Assembly: GCA_031554725.1 (NCBI GenBank)
Contig: JAVBUZ010000228.1
Span: 1 to 14,101, forward strand
Origin: JAVBUZ01 sp031554725
Lineage (GTDB): Bacteria; Bacillota; Clostridia; Lachnospirales; Lachnospiraceae
Direction of reading: 5' to 3'
DNA length: 14,101 nt
The notes under the pieces: generated by a model
Seen by the model: the letters and a program-made list of their open reading frames with translations, nothing else
Database searches by the model: none
What the model was told of the DNA's origin: nothing
In this document: one piece after another, positions 1 to 7,385 of the stretch
Layout of the letters: each line of letters starts with the position of its first letter
Position numbering within the stretch: the first letter of the stretch is position 1
Position numbers and translations under genes: made by a program

Positions 1-797
1 TTATTGAGCAAATACTCTATGAGGTGGACAGTGAGGAAAAGTATCAGATATTCAAACAGATTTTGATAAATGAAAATCCAGAAAGCTGTATGATTTTTTG
101 CGGAACTAGAGAAATGGTGAATGTACTTTTCCAAAAGCTGCGTAGAGATAGAATCTTTTGTGGTATGATTCATGGTGAATTGGAACAAAAGGAAAGATTA
201 AAAACGGTGTCTGCTTTTCGCAAAGGAGGCTTCCACTATCTGATTGCTACAGACGTAGCAGCAAGAGGTATTGACTTTGACAATATTTCGCTGGTGGTTA
301 ACTACGATTTTCCAACTGGGAGAGAGACTTATGTACATCGAATTGGAAGAACGGGAAGAAATGGAAATTCTGGAAGGGCTATAAGTTTTATTTGTGACAA
401 CGAAAAAAGAATGTTAGAAATGGTGGAAGAATACATGGGATGTAGCTTGCCACTAAGTGAATTTCCCAAGATGGACAAAACCAAAGAGAAGGCCTTTTGG
501 GAATATCAAAGAAAAAAAAGTGCACCCAAAGCGCAAAAGGGTGAGTCTCTAGAACGCAGTATTACACGTCTTTCCATTGGTGGTGGCAGAAAGTCTAAAA
601 TGCGTGCAGTAGATATTGTAGGAACAATTTGTAGCATAGAGGGTATTACATCTGAGGATATAGGAATTATTGATGTTCGGGAAAGTATTACATATGTCGA
701 AATTTTAAATAAAAAAGGTAGCTATGTTTTAGAAAAGCTTCAGAAAAAAACCATAAAAGGAAAACTTCGTACTGTCAGAATAACAAGAGGAGAATAA
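1..797 (+). CDS. dbpA: DEAD-box ATP-dependent RNA helicase, DbpA/YxiN-like (3' part; 5' end outside window)
   Basis: This is the C-terminal RecA-like domain plus a C-terminal RNA-binding domain of a DEAD-box helicase, an enzyme that remodels RNA at the cost of ATP. The frame is open from base 3, so the GTG at 24 is an internal valine and not a start. Helicase motifs are visible: IV-like CMIFCGT, motif V around IATDVAARGID and motif VI HRIGRTGR. They are followed by a charged linker and a terminal domain of about 75 residues, beginning near SIGGGRKSKMRAVDIVG and containing EGITSEDIG. That tail matches the RRM-like domain of DbpA/YxiN, which binds 23S rRNA in known members and acts in large-subunit assembly. 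The RGG-rich tail seen in CshA-type helicases is absent. The Q motif, Walker A and DEAD box lie upstream of the window. The gene ends at TAA 795-797 and no hairpin terminator follows. The helicase call is very firm; the DbpA subtype is likely. Confidence 0.93.
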   Translation, partial: IEQILYEVDSEEKYQIFKQILINENPESCMIFCGTREMVNVLFQKLRRDRIFCGMIHGELEQKERLKTVSAFRKGGFHYLIATDVAARGIDFDNISLVVNYDFPTGRETYVHRIGRTGRNGNSGRAISFICDNEKRMLEMVEEYMGCSLPLSEFPKMDKTKEKAFWEYQRKKSAPKAQKGESLERSITRLSIGGGRKSKMRAVDIVGTICSIEGITSEDIGIIDVRESITYVEILNKKGSYVLEKLQKKTIKGKLRTVRITRGE

Positions 798-904
798 CTT
801 GATTGGACATCCTAATTATGGTATGTTGATTGTATATTGTTGATTTAATGCTTACTATTTATTTTACACTAGAGATTAAATCTATGTACTAAGGGAGGAA
901 ATAT
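798..904 (+). promoter_or_regulatory. Intergenic leader of the FIST/kinase operon with TTGATT repeats
   Basis: This 107-base gap separates the helicase from the FIST gene. It carries three direct copies of TTGATT at 799-804, 826-831 and 840-845, and a small perfect palindrome AGATT-A-AATCT at 873-883 just before the ribosome binding site AAGGGAGGA (891-899). A promoter is likely here because the function changes, but the match is weak. The best pairs are TTGTAT (830-835) with TACTAT (853-858) at 17 bases, or TTGATT (840-845) with TTTACA (863-868) at 17 bases. No terminator hairpin for the helicase is seen, so read-through from upstream is possible. Confidence 0.35.
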
Positions 905-2050
905 ATGCTTAGAATGTTAACCGCTTATACGTTTGAAGTGGAAAATATGCAGTGGGCACTTGATGATATCCTTTGCCAGTTAAAGCTTGAAGAAAACTTA
1001 CAAAAAAATACAGTAGGTTTTTTGCAATGCCATTCGGATTTTATCGAAACTGGGGTTGCAGGTTTTATTGCGGGTCATTTGCCTTTTGACGTTGTCGGTG
1101 GAACGACGATGGCAAGTATGACACCAGAGGGAAAAGAGTCTTTGATTCTTTCTATTTCAGTTTTAACCAGCGATGAGATAAGCTTTCATACGTTTTCATA
1201 TGAAGCAACGCTTGATATAACGGAAATAGAAAAGGTTTATCGTGAGAGGCTTCCACAGGAGAATAAACCTAAGCTATTAGTTCCATTTTTCCCTATGCTT
1301 GCAGATGTTGCGGCGGGAGAAATGCTAACGACTCTGGACAAAATATCAGATGGTGTGCCTATTTATGGAAGTCTAGTTATTCATCACACATTAGATTTTA
1401 ATGAGTGCTTTGTTATTCACAATGATGAGGTTTTTCAGAGTAAGGTAGTAATAATTGCAATGTCAGGAGAGCTTAATCCGAGGTTTTTTGTGAGTGAAGT
1501 ACCTGAAAAATATATTCAAAGACGTAAGGATATAATTACGAAATCAAAAAGAAATACAATTATAGAAGTAAATGATATGCCAGTTCTAGATTATTTAGCT
1601 TCCATAGGAATTTCTAATCCAGATGATTCGGGCGTGTTTAGTGCATTATCAATTGCAATGGACTTAAATGATGGAACAAAACCTGTTATATGTGGCATGC
1701 AACGCGTTAGTGAGCAGGGACATGTTATTTGTTCTGAAATTATGCCAGAAAAAGCAACCATAGTTATCGGTGATATAGAATATGAGGATGTAGTTAAGCT
1801 GACAGAAGATATCATTGGCAAAGTAAGTGAAATAGAAAATTACCAGGGGGTATTTTTATGTCCATGTGCGACCCACTTATTGCTTGTGGGGGCGGACATT
1901 CAATTTCAAGGGGATATAATCAAGTCACATGGGTTGAAAGAGCCTTATCATTTATGGTATGCAGGGGGGGAAATCTGCCCAGTGTATGATGAGGAAGGAA
2001 AGATACATAATCATTGTCATGCGTATTCTTATACAGCATGTGTTTTTTAA
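905..2050 (+). CDS. FIST-domain (FIST_N + FIST_C) sensory protein, stand-alone
   Basis: This 381-residue protein has no signal peptide or membrane segment, so it should be cytoplasmic. The FIST_N part (about residues 35-200) includes PFDVVGGTTMAS at 60-71 and GVPIYGS at 150-156. The FIST_C part (about 220-365) includes GVFLCPCATHLLLVG near 315-329 and GGEICPVYD near 354-362. FIST domains are ligand-sensing modules; some (NosP) bind haem and nitric oxide, others are thought to bind small metabolites. The C-terminal third is unusually rich in Cys and His (C319, C321, H324, C358, H368, H370, C371, H372, C379), which could indicate a metal, haem or redox site; that is inference. The start ATG has AAGGGAGGA five bases upstream. 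The hybrid kinase gene follows after 35 bases on the same strand, so this protein is probably its sensory partner. A run of seven G at 1964-1970 lies inside the gene. Family call is firm; ligand is unknown. Confidence 0.85.
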   Translation: MLRMLTAYTFEVENMQWALDDILCQLKLEENLQKNTVGFLQCHSDFIETGVAGFIAGHLPFDVVGGTTMASMTPEGKESLILSISVLTSDEISFHTFSYEATLDITEIEKVYRERLPQENKPKLLVPFFPMLADVAAGEMLTTLDKISDGVPIYGSLVIHHTLDFNECFVIHNDEVFQSKVVIIAMSGELNPRFFVSEVPEKYIQRRKDIITKSKRNTIIEVNDMPVLDYLASIGISNPDDSGVFSALSIAMDLNDGTKPVICGMQRVSEQGHVICSEIMPEKATIVIGDIEYEDVVKLTEDIIGKVSEIENYQGVFLCPCATHLLLVGADIQFQGDIIKSHGLKEPYHLWYAGGEICPVYDEEGKIHNHCHAYSYTACVF

Positions 2051-2085
2051 TATAATAAGGAAATTGTTAGAAGGAAGGGTTGATT

Positions 2086-3798
2086 ATGATCCGAGAACAG
2101 GATACAGAAGACCTAAGCAATAGAATTGCTGAATTAGAAAGAGAAAACAGTCGTCTGAAACGTCAGCTAAAAAATATACAAGAGGTACAATCCAAATCTC
2201 GAGAAATTATGGTTGGAAAGTATCTTGCAAAAAATTTATTGGATGACGAGCAAAAGAAGCAAGCAAAATATATAAAGCTATTATTAGAAAATAGTCCGGA
2301 TATTATTTTCCTCTTTGACGAGGAACGAAGAGTGGTTCATTGTACGGAAGCCTTTTTAAAGAGAACGAGGACTTCCAGCATTAGTCAGGTAATCGGTAAA
2401 ACATATAGGGAAGTATTATATAAGTATGCAGATGCAAGCTGGCTAGAAGATAATAGAGAAAGTATAGGGGGATTGCTCTCTATTTATGAAGGTTCAGCTT
2501 TTGTTGGAATGTTTGATTTTGAAGGAACAGGAGTATCTCGTAAGTATTTAATCAATAGAGCACCAATGGTAGGAGATAACAATACTTTTGAGGGATCAAT
2601 TGCCATTTTGCACGATATAACGGAAATTATGGAGGCCAAAGAGCTAGCAGAGAAAGCAAGCCAAACAAAATCCAATTTCCTTTCTGCTATGTCTCACGAA
2701 ATACGTACGCCAATGAATACGATTGTGGGAATGACTAATATTGCAAAAGGTGCAGATGAGCTTTCAAAGGTAAAGGATTGTATCGATAAAATAAGTAGTG
2801 CATCGAATCATTTGCTTGTCGTTATCAATGATATTTTAGATATGTCAAAAATTGAGGCTGGTAAATACAATATTACCCCAGTGACCTTTTCGTTTTCTAA
2901 GATGATAGAAACCATATCACAGGTGCACAAGGCATATTTGCATGAGCATAATATCAAGTTTACATGTACAATGGATCCTAATATACCAGATTGCGTAGTC
3001 GGTGATGAACACAGAATCCTCCAAGTAGTTATGAACCTTATCAATAATGGAACGAAATTTACGCCAAGTGGTGGGAGTATTCATCTTGAAGCTAGAAAAG
3101 TAAATAATGAGAATGGTGAGATAAGTGTGGAAATTTCTGTTGCTGATACAGGAATAGGAATTGAAGAAGAACAGCAGAGGAAAATCTTTGATGCTTTTGA
3201 ACAGGCAGAAAATGGGGCGGCTAGAAAATATGGCGGAACTGGCCTTGGACTTTCCATAAGTAAAAACCTAGTAGAGCTAATGGGCGGAAGGATATGGTGT
3301 GAATCCAAAGTAGGAGAAGGGTCTAGATTTTCGTTTACAGTAAATCTTTTAGCCGCAGCCAAGTGTCAGCAGGCAGAAGAGGCGTTAGAGGATTCTACTC
3401 ATACAATGAAAGATGTGTTTATCGGAAAAAGGGTATTAAGTGCAGAGGATATGGATATGAACCAAGAGGTTCTATCGGCACTGCTTGAAGAATCTGGTAT
3501 TAACATAGAGCATGCACGCGATGGCCAAGAGGCATTCAATAAATTTAGCCTAAATCCAGATACATATGATTTGATTTTAATGGATATACATATGCCTAGA
3601 ATAGACGGAATTCAAGCAACTAGGCTAATTCGTTCCTTAGACAACAAGAAGGCAAAGGAAGTTCCCATTATTGCAATGTCAGCAGATGTATTTCAGGAAG
3701 CCATTCAAAATTGTTTAGATGCAGGAATGACAGACTATATAGGAAAACCAATAGATATGCGAGTAATGACAAAAAAACTTAAAAAATATTTATTATAA
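2086..3798 (+). CDS. Soluble hybrid sensor histidine kinase (coiled coil-PAS-HisKA-HATPase-REC)
   Basis: This 570-residue kinase has no transmembrane segment, so it must sense something inside the cell. Order of parts: charged N-terminal coiled coil (about 8-40), PAS domain (about 60-175, LLLENSPDIIFLFDE to SIAILHDITE), HisKA dimerisation domain with SAMSHEIRTPMN and phospho-accepting H204, and HATPase with N box NLINNGTKFTP (N321), G1 DTGIG (D354) and G2 GGTGLGLS (from 383). A receiver follows with acidic residues in SAEDMDMN, phospho-acceptor D500 in LMDIHMP and K554 in GKPIDM. All catalytic residues are present. No HPt domain or DNA-binding output is attached, so phosphate probably leaves to a separate HPt protein or the receiver acts as an internal sink. 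ATG 2086 is chosen over the in-frame TTG at 2080 because AAGGAAGGG ends at 2079, giving six bases to ATG but none to TTG. It lies 35 bases after the FIST gene and is followed directly by a terminator. Confidence 0.93.
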   Translation: MIREQDTEDLSNRIAELERENSRLKRQLKNIQEVQSKSREIMVGKYLAKNLLDDEQKKQAKYIKLLLENSPDIIFLFDEERRVVHCTEAFLKRTRTSSISQVIGKTYREVLYKYADASWLEDNRESIGGLLSIYEGSAFVGMFDFEGTGVSRKYLINRAPMVGDNNTFEGSIAILHDITEIMEAKELAEKASQTKSNFLSAMSHEIRTPMNTIVGMTNIAKGADELSKVKDCIDKISSASNHLLVVINDILDMSKIEAGKYNITPVTFSFSKMIETISQVHKAYLHEHNIKFTCTMDPNIPDCVVGDEHRILQVVMNLINNGTKFTPSGGSIHLEARKVNNENGEISVEISVADTGIGIEEEQQRKIFDAFEQAENGAARKYGGTGLGLSISKNLVELMGGRIWCESKVGEGSRFSFTVNLLAAAKCQQAEEALEDSTHTMKDVFIGKRVLSAEDMDMNQEVLSALLEESGINIEHARDGQEAFNKFSLNPDTYDLILMDIHMPRIDGIQATRLIRSLDNKKAKEVPIIAMSADVFQEAIQNCLDAGMTDYIGKPIDMRVMTKKLKKYLL

Positions 3799-3800
3799 TA

Positions 3801-3830
3801 AAAATAGCGCTTTATAAGGCGCTATTTTTT
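3801..3830. terminator. Intrinsic terminator, probably bidirectional, between convergent genes
   Basis: A ten-base perfect stem AAAATAGCGC (3801-3810) pairs with GCGCTATTTT (3819-3828). A T-G and a T-A pair extend it inward to a TATA loop, and a T run (3825-3830) follows. It begins three bases after the kinase stop codon. Read on the minus strand, the same hairpin is followed by a T-rich stretch and lies 60 bases after the FUSC stop, so it can serve both convergent units. Confidence 0.9.
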
Positions 3831-3890
3831 GTTGCTGCTTTATCTTGATACATTACGTCAGCTGCTCGCTTTCATACACTTGCAAAGGTT

Positions 3891-4961
3891 TCATAGGGTG
3901 TGTTCTCCCTTCAAAAAAGGAAGGCTATTTACCAAAATGGCAATCGCGATGCCGAGAAATGTAAAAAATAGAACGGGATTTAAAAGGAAGCCTAGCATGT
4001 CCTCTGTGGTTTCCAGTCCACCGTAGTGTGATACCATTTTTAAAAAGATAATAGAAGTAATTGGTATCATTCCGTGGTGACGGAAAAAACGGCAAGTATA
4101 AATAATAATAAAAACGGCAAATAAAATAAATATAAGCTCTGTTAGATAAGGCGCGTAAGAAACGTATTTGCATAGCTCTACTACAGCAAAGCCTAATAGA
4201 CCGCCGAGCATAGTACCAAGCCCAGTATGATATCCTTCTATTAAAGTATCTTTTATCGTTTTCTGCATACAGGTGACAGCAGCAACACTGCAAAAGAATA
4301 TGGCTTCAGGACAATTAAAAATATGTGCAGCGAGTACGCTAATAAAAATGGCAATTGCAGTTTTCCAAGCACGAAGCCCCATGCGATAGTGAAGCTTTAT
4401 CTTATGTCTTTTCACCTTATGGGTAACCTTAACAAGAATATTTTCTGCTTTATAGGAATGACGATGAAGATAAATAATTCGGTTAATGCCATAGGCCGCT
4501 AAAATACCGATTAGGGTAAAAAAGATTCGCTCAGTAACATAGAAAAAGGCACTTGATGTTTCGGTTTTTCCATCATAGTTAGCAACTACATTTAAAAATA
4601 CAATACAGTTAGTAAAGGTCGCGTTGGATAAGCTCAAAAGATTACATATATAAATGGCAATCAGTGCAGACAAAGAAATAATAATGGAATTAAATCCCGA
4701 AGAATAAAGAGGAATAAGGGTTCCTATTAAAATGGTGAGTATACCAACTGAACCACCAATTAGTGTACCTAAAAAACGGTAGCCACCAAATTTCAAGGTA
4801 TGTTCATGGTTGTGCTGCATGCAGACAATGGCAGAAACACTGCTCCAAAAAATGGCATCACGGTTGCTGGAAGTGTAAGCTACCAAAACGCATAATGCAA
4901 CAGCAGCTAAGGTTTTAAAGATACTTGGGGCAATTTTATAATCAAATTTTTTTATGTTCAA
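3891..4961 (-). CDS. FUSC / aromatic acid exporter-like membrane protein
   Basis: This 356-residue integral membrane protein has two similar halves, each with a cluster of hydrophobic segments. The halves are about 15-165 and about 195-350, linked by a basic stretch rich in H, K and R near 165-192. Matching blocks DAIFWSSVSAIVCMQ (35-49) and EAIFFCSVAAVTCMQ (219-233), each followed by a Gly-rich LGTLIGG or LGTMLGG element, mark the FUSC/ArAE layout. Members of this family are linked to efflux of aromatic acids or other small organic compounds; the substrate here is unknown. The start is TTG at 4961-4959, supported by GGAG (4972-4969) seven bases upstream. The nearby ATG at 4974-4972 is out of frame. 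The gene is read after the ABC exporter operon in the same direction but has its own promoter and a large palindrome in front of it. Family call is good, transport role inferred. Confidence 0.8.
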   Translation of the reverse strand: MNIKKFDYKIAPSIFKTLAAVALCVLVAYTSSNRDAIFWSSVSAIVCMQHNHEHTLKFGGYRFLGTLIGGSVGILTILIGTLIPLYSSGFNSIIISLSALIAIYICNLLSLSNATFTNCIVFLNVVANYDGKTETSSAFFYVTERIFFTLIGILAAYGINRIIYLHRHSYKAENILVKVTHKVKRHKIKLHYRMGLRAWKTAIAIFISVLAAHIFNCPEAIFFCSVAAVTCMQKTIKDTLIEGYHTGLGTMLGGLLGFAVVELCKYVSYAPYLTELIFILFAVFIIIYTCRFFRHHGMIPITSIIFLKMVSHYGGLETTEDMLGFLLNPVLFFTFLGIAIAILVNSLPFLKGEHTL

Positions 4962-4977
4962 TATTTTTCTCCATTGT

Positions 4978-5016
4978 ACTTAAATATAGTAGAAAAAATG
5001 TCTACTATATTTAAGT
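4978..5016. repeat. 16-bp perfect inverted repeat across the FUSC transcription start
   Basis: Arms ACTTAAATATAGTAGA (4978-4993) and its exact complement (5001-5016) are separated by seven bases, AAAAATG. A second outer pair, CATTGTA (4972-4978) and TACAATG (5020-5026), extends the symmetry after a three-base offset. The inner repeat runs from the end of the FUSC -10 element to six bases upstream of its ribosome binding site, so it covers the expected transcription start and most of the leader. It could be a repressor operator or a 5' mRNA hairpin. No U tract follows it on the minus strand, so it is not a terminator for the upstream operon. Confidence 0.85.
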
Positions 5017-5043
5017 GTATACAATGTTGATAAGTTATGTCAA
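5016..5043 (-). promoter_or_regulatory. Sigma-A-type promoter for the FUSC gene
   Basis: Read on the minus strand, TTGACA (5043-5038) is a perfect -35 box. After 16 bases comes TATACA (5021-5016), a fair -10 box. Transcription should start near 5009, inside the right arm of the large inverted repeat, giving a leader of about 48 bases. The preceding exporter gene ends at 5093, so the FUSC gene can be transcribed independently. Confidence 0.7.
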
Positions 5044-5092
5044 TACCATTAAGAGGCTGTATGCAAATAAAGTTCCACTAAAGCTCTATACC

Positions 5093-6247
5093 TTAATCAA
5101 CCTTCCGCTGTCTCGACTTCACCAGCGCTAGCGCCACAGCAAAAATAGCCATAGTAAAAAGTATCTGAATAGCAAAGGACTGATAGGCAAGTTTACTTAG
5201 GCTACCGTCAAAGTATGCTAGCTCATCGGATATATTTATATACCAATAGGCAGGAAGACATTTGGCAAAGGCATTAACACTATCAGGCAGCAAGGTTCTA
5301 CTTACAAATACACCACAAAGAAAGGCTGATCCTAAACCTATAACATTAGAATACATAGTTAAGGAGGAATGTTTTTTACTAAGCTGGGCAACCAAGTAGG
5401 TGATAGCAACACATACTAACAGGTAGACAAAAGCATTTAGGACATAGTATAGGCCTCTCATGGTGAAAAAGTCTTCTACGTATACAGCAGCAGTAATGCC
5501 CATAAAGATTAAAAACACAATTCCGGCATAAGCGCCAGTAGCAGCAATTAATGCAACGTTTCTTTTGCGAAGGCTAAGACTGGAAATGGCATTTCGTGCT
5601 TTTAGCTCAGGGCGGTTCCATATAAGTAACATAGGACCTAGGCTGCTAATTAAAGTAGCAGTCATAATATAAGGTAAAAAGGTAAAGAAGAAAGACATTT
5701 TCACTGGCTTTGCGGTAACAATACTGGCATCCAGATAACCAGTAGAGGCAGTAATACTAGCTACTTGATTTGTGCTTTGTACAGCCTCAGATAAGCTATA
5801 ACCAACGTTTATATAGGTGCGAAGATAATTTAAATAGGCATCTGCTTGAGAAGATACGATAAATGCAGAGCTAGAATCAGGATTCTTGTAAAAGATCACA
5901 GAACTATTATCTTCCTGGTTTTGTATATTTTGCTGGAAGCCTTTCTCAATAACTAGGATACCTTCCACACTGTGATAAAAAAGCTCATCAGGCCAAAGTG
6001 TTTCATCGCTGGCAATTTCAACAACGTTGTGAACCCCACCAATGTAATCAGCTAGACCGTGGCTAAGTGTAGAGTTATCTTGATCGACAATAGCGATATT
6101 TATCTTTTTTGTTGTAAAGTCCGTTCGAGAACTCATGCTAGAAGAATTGGCGGTAACAAAGGAGATACCTAAAAACATAAAAACAAAAATAATTCCAGAA
6201 GCAATATTTTTTAGAGCAATTTTCAAAAAGGTTTTAAAGATTTGCAT
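5093..6247 (-). CDS. ABC-2 type exporter permease (second permease of operon)
   Basis: This 384-residue membrane protein has the ABC-2 permease layout: one N-terminal membrane segment (about 17-34, SGIIFVFMFLGISFV), a large extracytoplasmic domain (about 35-185), then about five membrane segments from MSFFFTFLPYIM to IFAVALALV near the C-terminus, ending in a short basic tail. It should pair with the adjacent permease to form a heterodimeric channel driven by the ATPase encoded at 7386-8327. Substrate is not predictable; related systems export drugs, antimicrobial peptides or lipids. ATG 6247 has AAGGAGGG six bases upstream and overlaps the end of the preceding permease by 14 bases, which implies coupled translation. 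It is distinct in sequence from its partner despite equal length and topology. Confidence 0.85.
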   Translation of the reverse strand: MQIFKTFLKIALKNIASGIIFVFMFLGISFVTANSSSMSSRTDFTTKKINIAIVDQDNSTLSHGLADYIGGVHNVVEIASDETLWPDELFYHSVEGILVIEKGFQQNIQNQEDNSSVIFYKNPDSSSAFIVSSQADAYLNYLRTYINVGYSLSEAVQSTNQVASITASTGYLDASIVTAKPVKMSFFFTFLPYIMTATLISSLGPMLLIWNRPELKARNAISSLSLRKRNVALIAATGAYAGIVFLIFMGITAAVYVEDFFTMRGLYYVLNAFVYLLVCVAITYLVAQLSKKHSSLTMYSNVIGLGSAFLCGVFVSRTLLPDSVNAFAKCLPAYWYINISDELAYFDGSLSKLAYQSFAIQILFTMAIFAVALALVKSRQRKVD

Positions 6248-7373
6248 AGCTTTCCCTCCTTGTCATGAAATATGATGTGAGGCAGATGATAAGGGTAAAA
6301 ATGGAGAGGGTTATCATATTAGTAAAATACCTATCATGAGTATTGTAAATAAGTAAGGAGTAAAGAGAGTCCTGTATTAAGGTGGCAGGATTCAGCCTAT
6401 TTACAATCGGTGCATAGGTTTGAAGGAGATGCTTAAGGTCAGCAACCATCAGACCGGAAAGGAAAGAGGAGCCTAAGGAGGCTAGTAAAAATAAGGAAAC
6501 TCGTAGTCCTTCACTAAGCTTAGGTATTGATCCAAAGAATATACCTAGGGAAATACCAAAGATGGAACCAATAGCACAGGTTAAAATTACATATCCTAGC
6601 TGTCCGCCAAAGCTTATTTTTAAAACAAGTGTTAAATACGCTAGCAGAACTAAAAGCGAAGCAAAGTGAATTGTAAAAATAGCAAGATACTCTGCAAAGA
6701 TTAAAATGTTACGTGGTACTGGAGCAAGACATTTTCTCATTCCGACGCCGCTTTGGTCAGCACGCATTTGAACAGCACAAGGTGCACCTAAAAACCCACC
6801 AAACAAAATTGCCATGCCCATTAAAGAGAAATAGTAGCAAACAAAGGTGTCAATGGTATCTGTAGAAAAACTAGCTTCCTTTACAAAGGCGGTGGTGTCA
6901 GTCAAAGAATCTATTAACCCAGGTAAAGCACTTGGATTGGTCTGGATAACATCTTCAATCAGGCTTTTTGTCTGCAAATACTGATTTACAAAGCTTTGAA
7001 CAGCCGTTTGATTAATGTTACTTTTAATAACGGATAAAGAAATATCATCATTTACGGTAATAACTGCATCTACAATTCCATCCTTCAAGAGAGCAGCAGC
7101 CTCTTTGGTAGTAACTTCACTTATGGTTAGAAAGGGTTCACCCTCTGAAGCATCCTCTGCAATGGTTTCAATGGTTTCTCTAAAGGTTTCATTTTCAGCT
7201 TCGTATACAATAGCAACAGGAATAGAGTGAAAAATATATTCCTTATTGCTAATATTAGAAAAGGCAACAAAAAAGCAGGTTCCTAAAATAAGTGGAAAGA
7301 TAAAACTCCAAAAAACTTCTTCACGGGAGTTTAGAGATGCTTTTAATCGATATTTATATAAATGCCAAAACAT
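6234..7373 (-). CDS. ABC-2 type exporter permease (first permease of operon)
   Basis: This 379-residue protein starts with a basic amphipathic stretch (HLYKYRLKASLNSREE) and then a first membrane segment (about 20-38, FWSFIFPLILGTCFFVAF). An extracytoplasmic domain follows to about residue 170, then five further membrane segments, including MGMAILFGGFLGAP, HFASLLVLLAYLTLVL and IFGISLGIFFGS. This is the ABC-2 membrane family shape. ATG 7373 is chosen over the in-frame GTG at 7379 because AGGAGG (7386-7381) stands seven bases from ATG but only one base from GTG. The gene begins 12 bases after the ATPase stop, and that stop codon abuts the ribosome binding site, so ATPase and permease are tightly coupled. 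The next permease overlaps its end by 14 bases. Confidence 0.85.
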   Translation of the reverse strand: MFWHLYKYRLKASLNSREEVFWSFIFPLILGTCFFVAFSNISNKEYIFHSIPVAIVYEAENETFRETIETIAEDASEGEPFLTISEVTTKEAAALLKDGIVDAVITVNDDISLSVIKSNINQTAVQSFVNQYLQTKSLIEDVIQTNPSALPGLIDSLTDTTAFVKEASFSTDTIDTFVCYYFSLMGMAILFGGFLGAPCAVQMRADQSGVGMRKCLAPVPRNILIFAEYLAIFTIHFASLLVLLAYLTLVLKISFGGQLGYVILTCAIGSIFGISLGIFFGSIPKLSEGLRVSLFLLASLGSSFLSGLMVADLKHLLQTYAPIVNRLNPATLIQDSLYSLLIYNTHDRYFTNMITLSIFTLIICLTSYFMTRRESYANL

Positions 7374-7385
7374 AGTCACCCCTCC

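Noticed and set aside
2080..2085. TTG 2080 as kinase start
   Set aside because: The ribosome binding site directly abuts it; ATG 2086 has proper spacing.
3829..4026. Plus-strand open frame of 65 codons near the terminator
   Set aside because: It begins in the terminator T run, largely overlaps the FUSC gene on the other strand and has no family resemblance.
3925..4293. Minus-strand 122-codon frame inside the FUSC gene
   Set aside because: It is an out-of-frame shadow of the FUSC gene with biased composition and no ribosome binding site.
5044..5092. Terminator after the ABC exporter operon
   Set aside because: No stable stem with a T run is present in this stretch on the minus strand; read-through into the FUSC gene remains possible.
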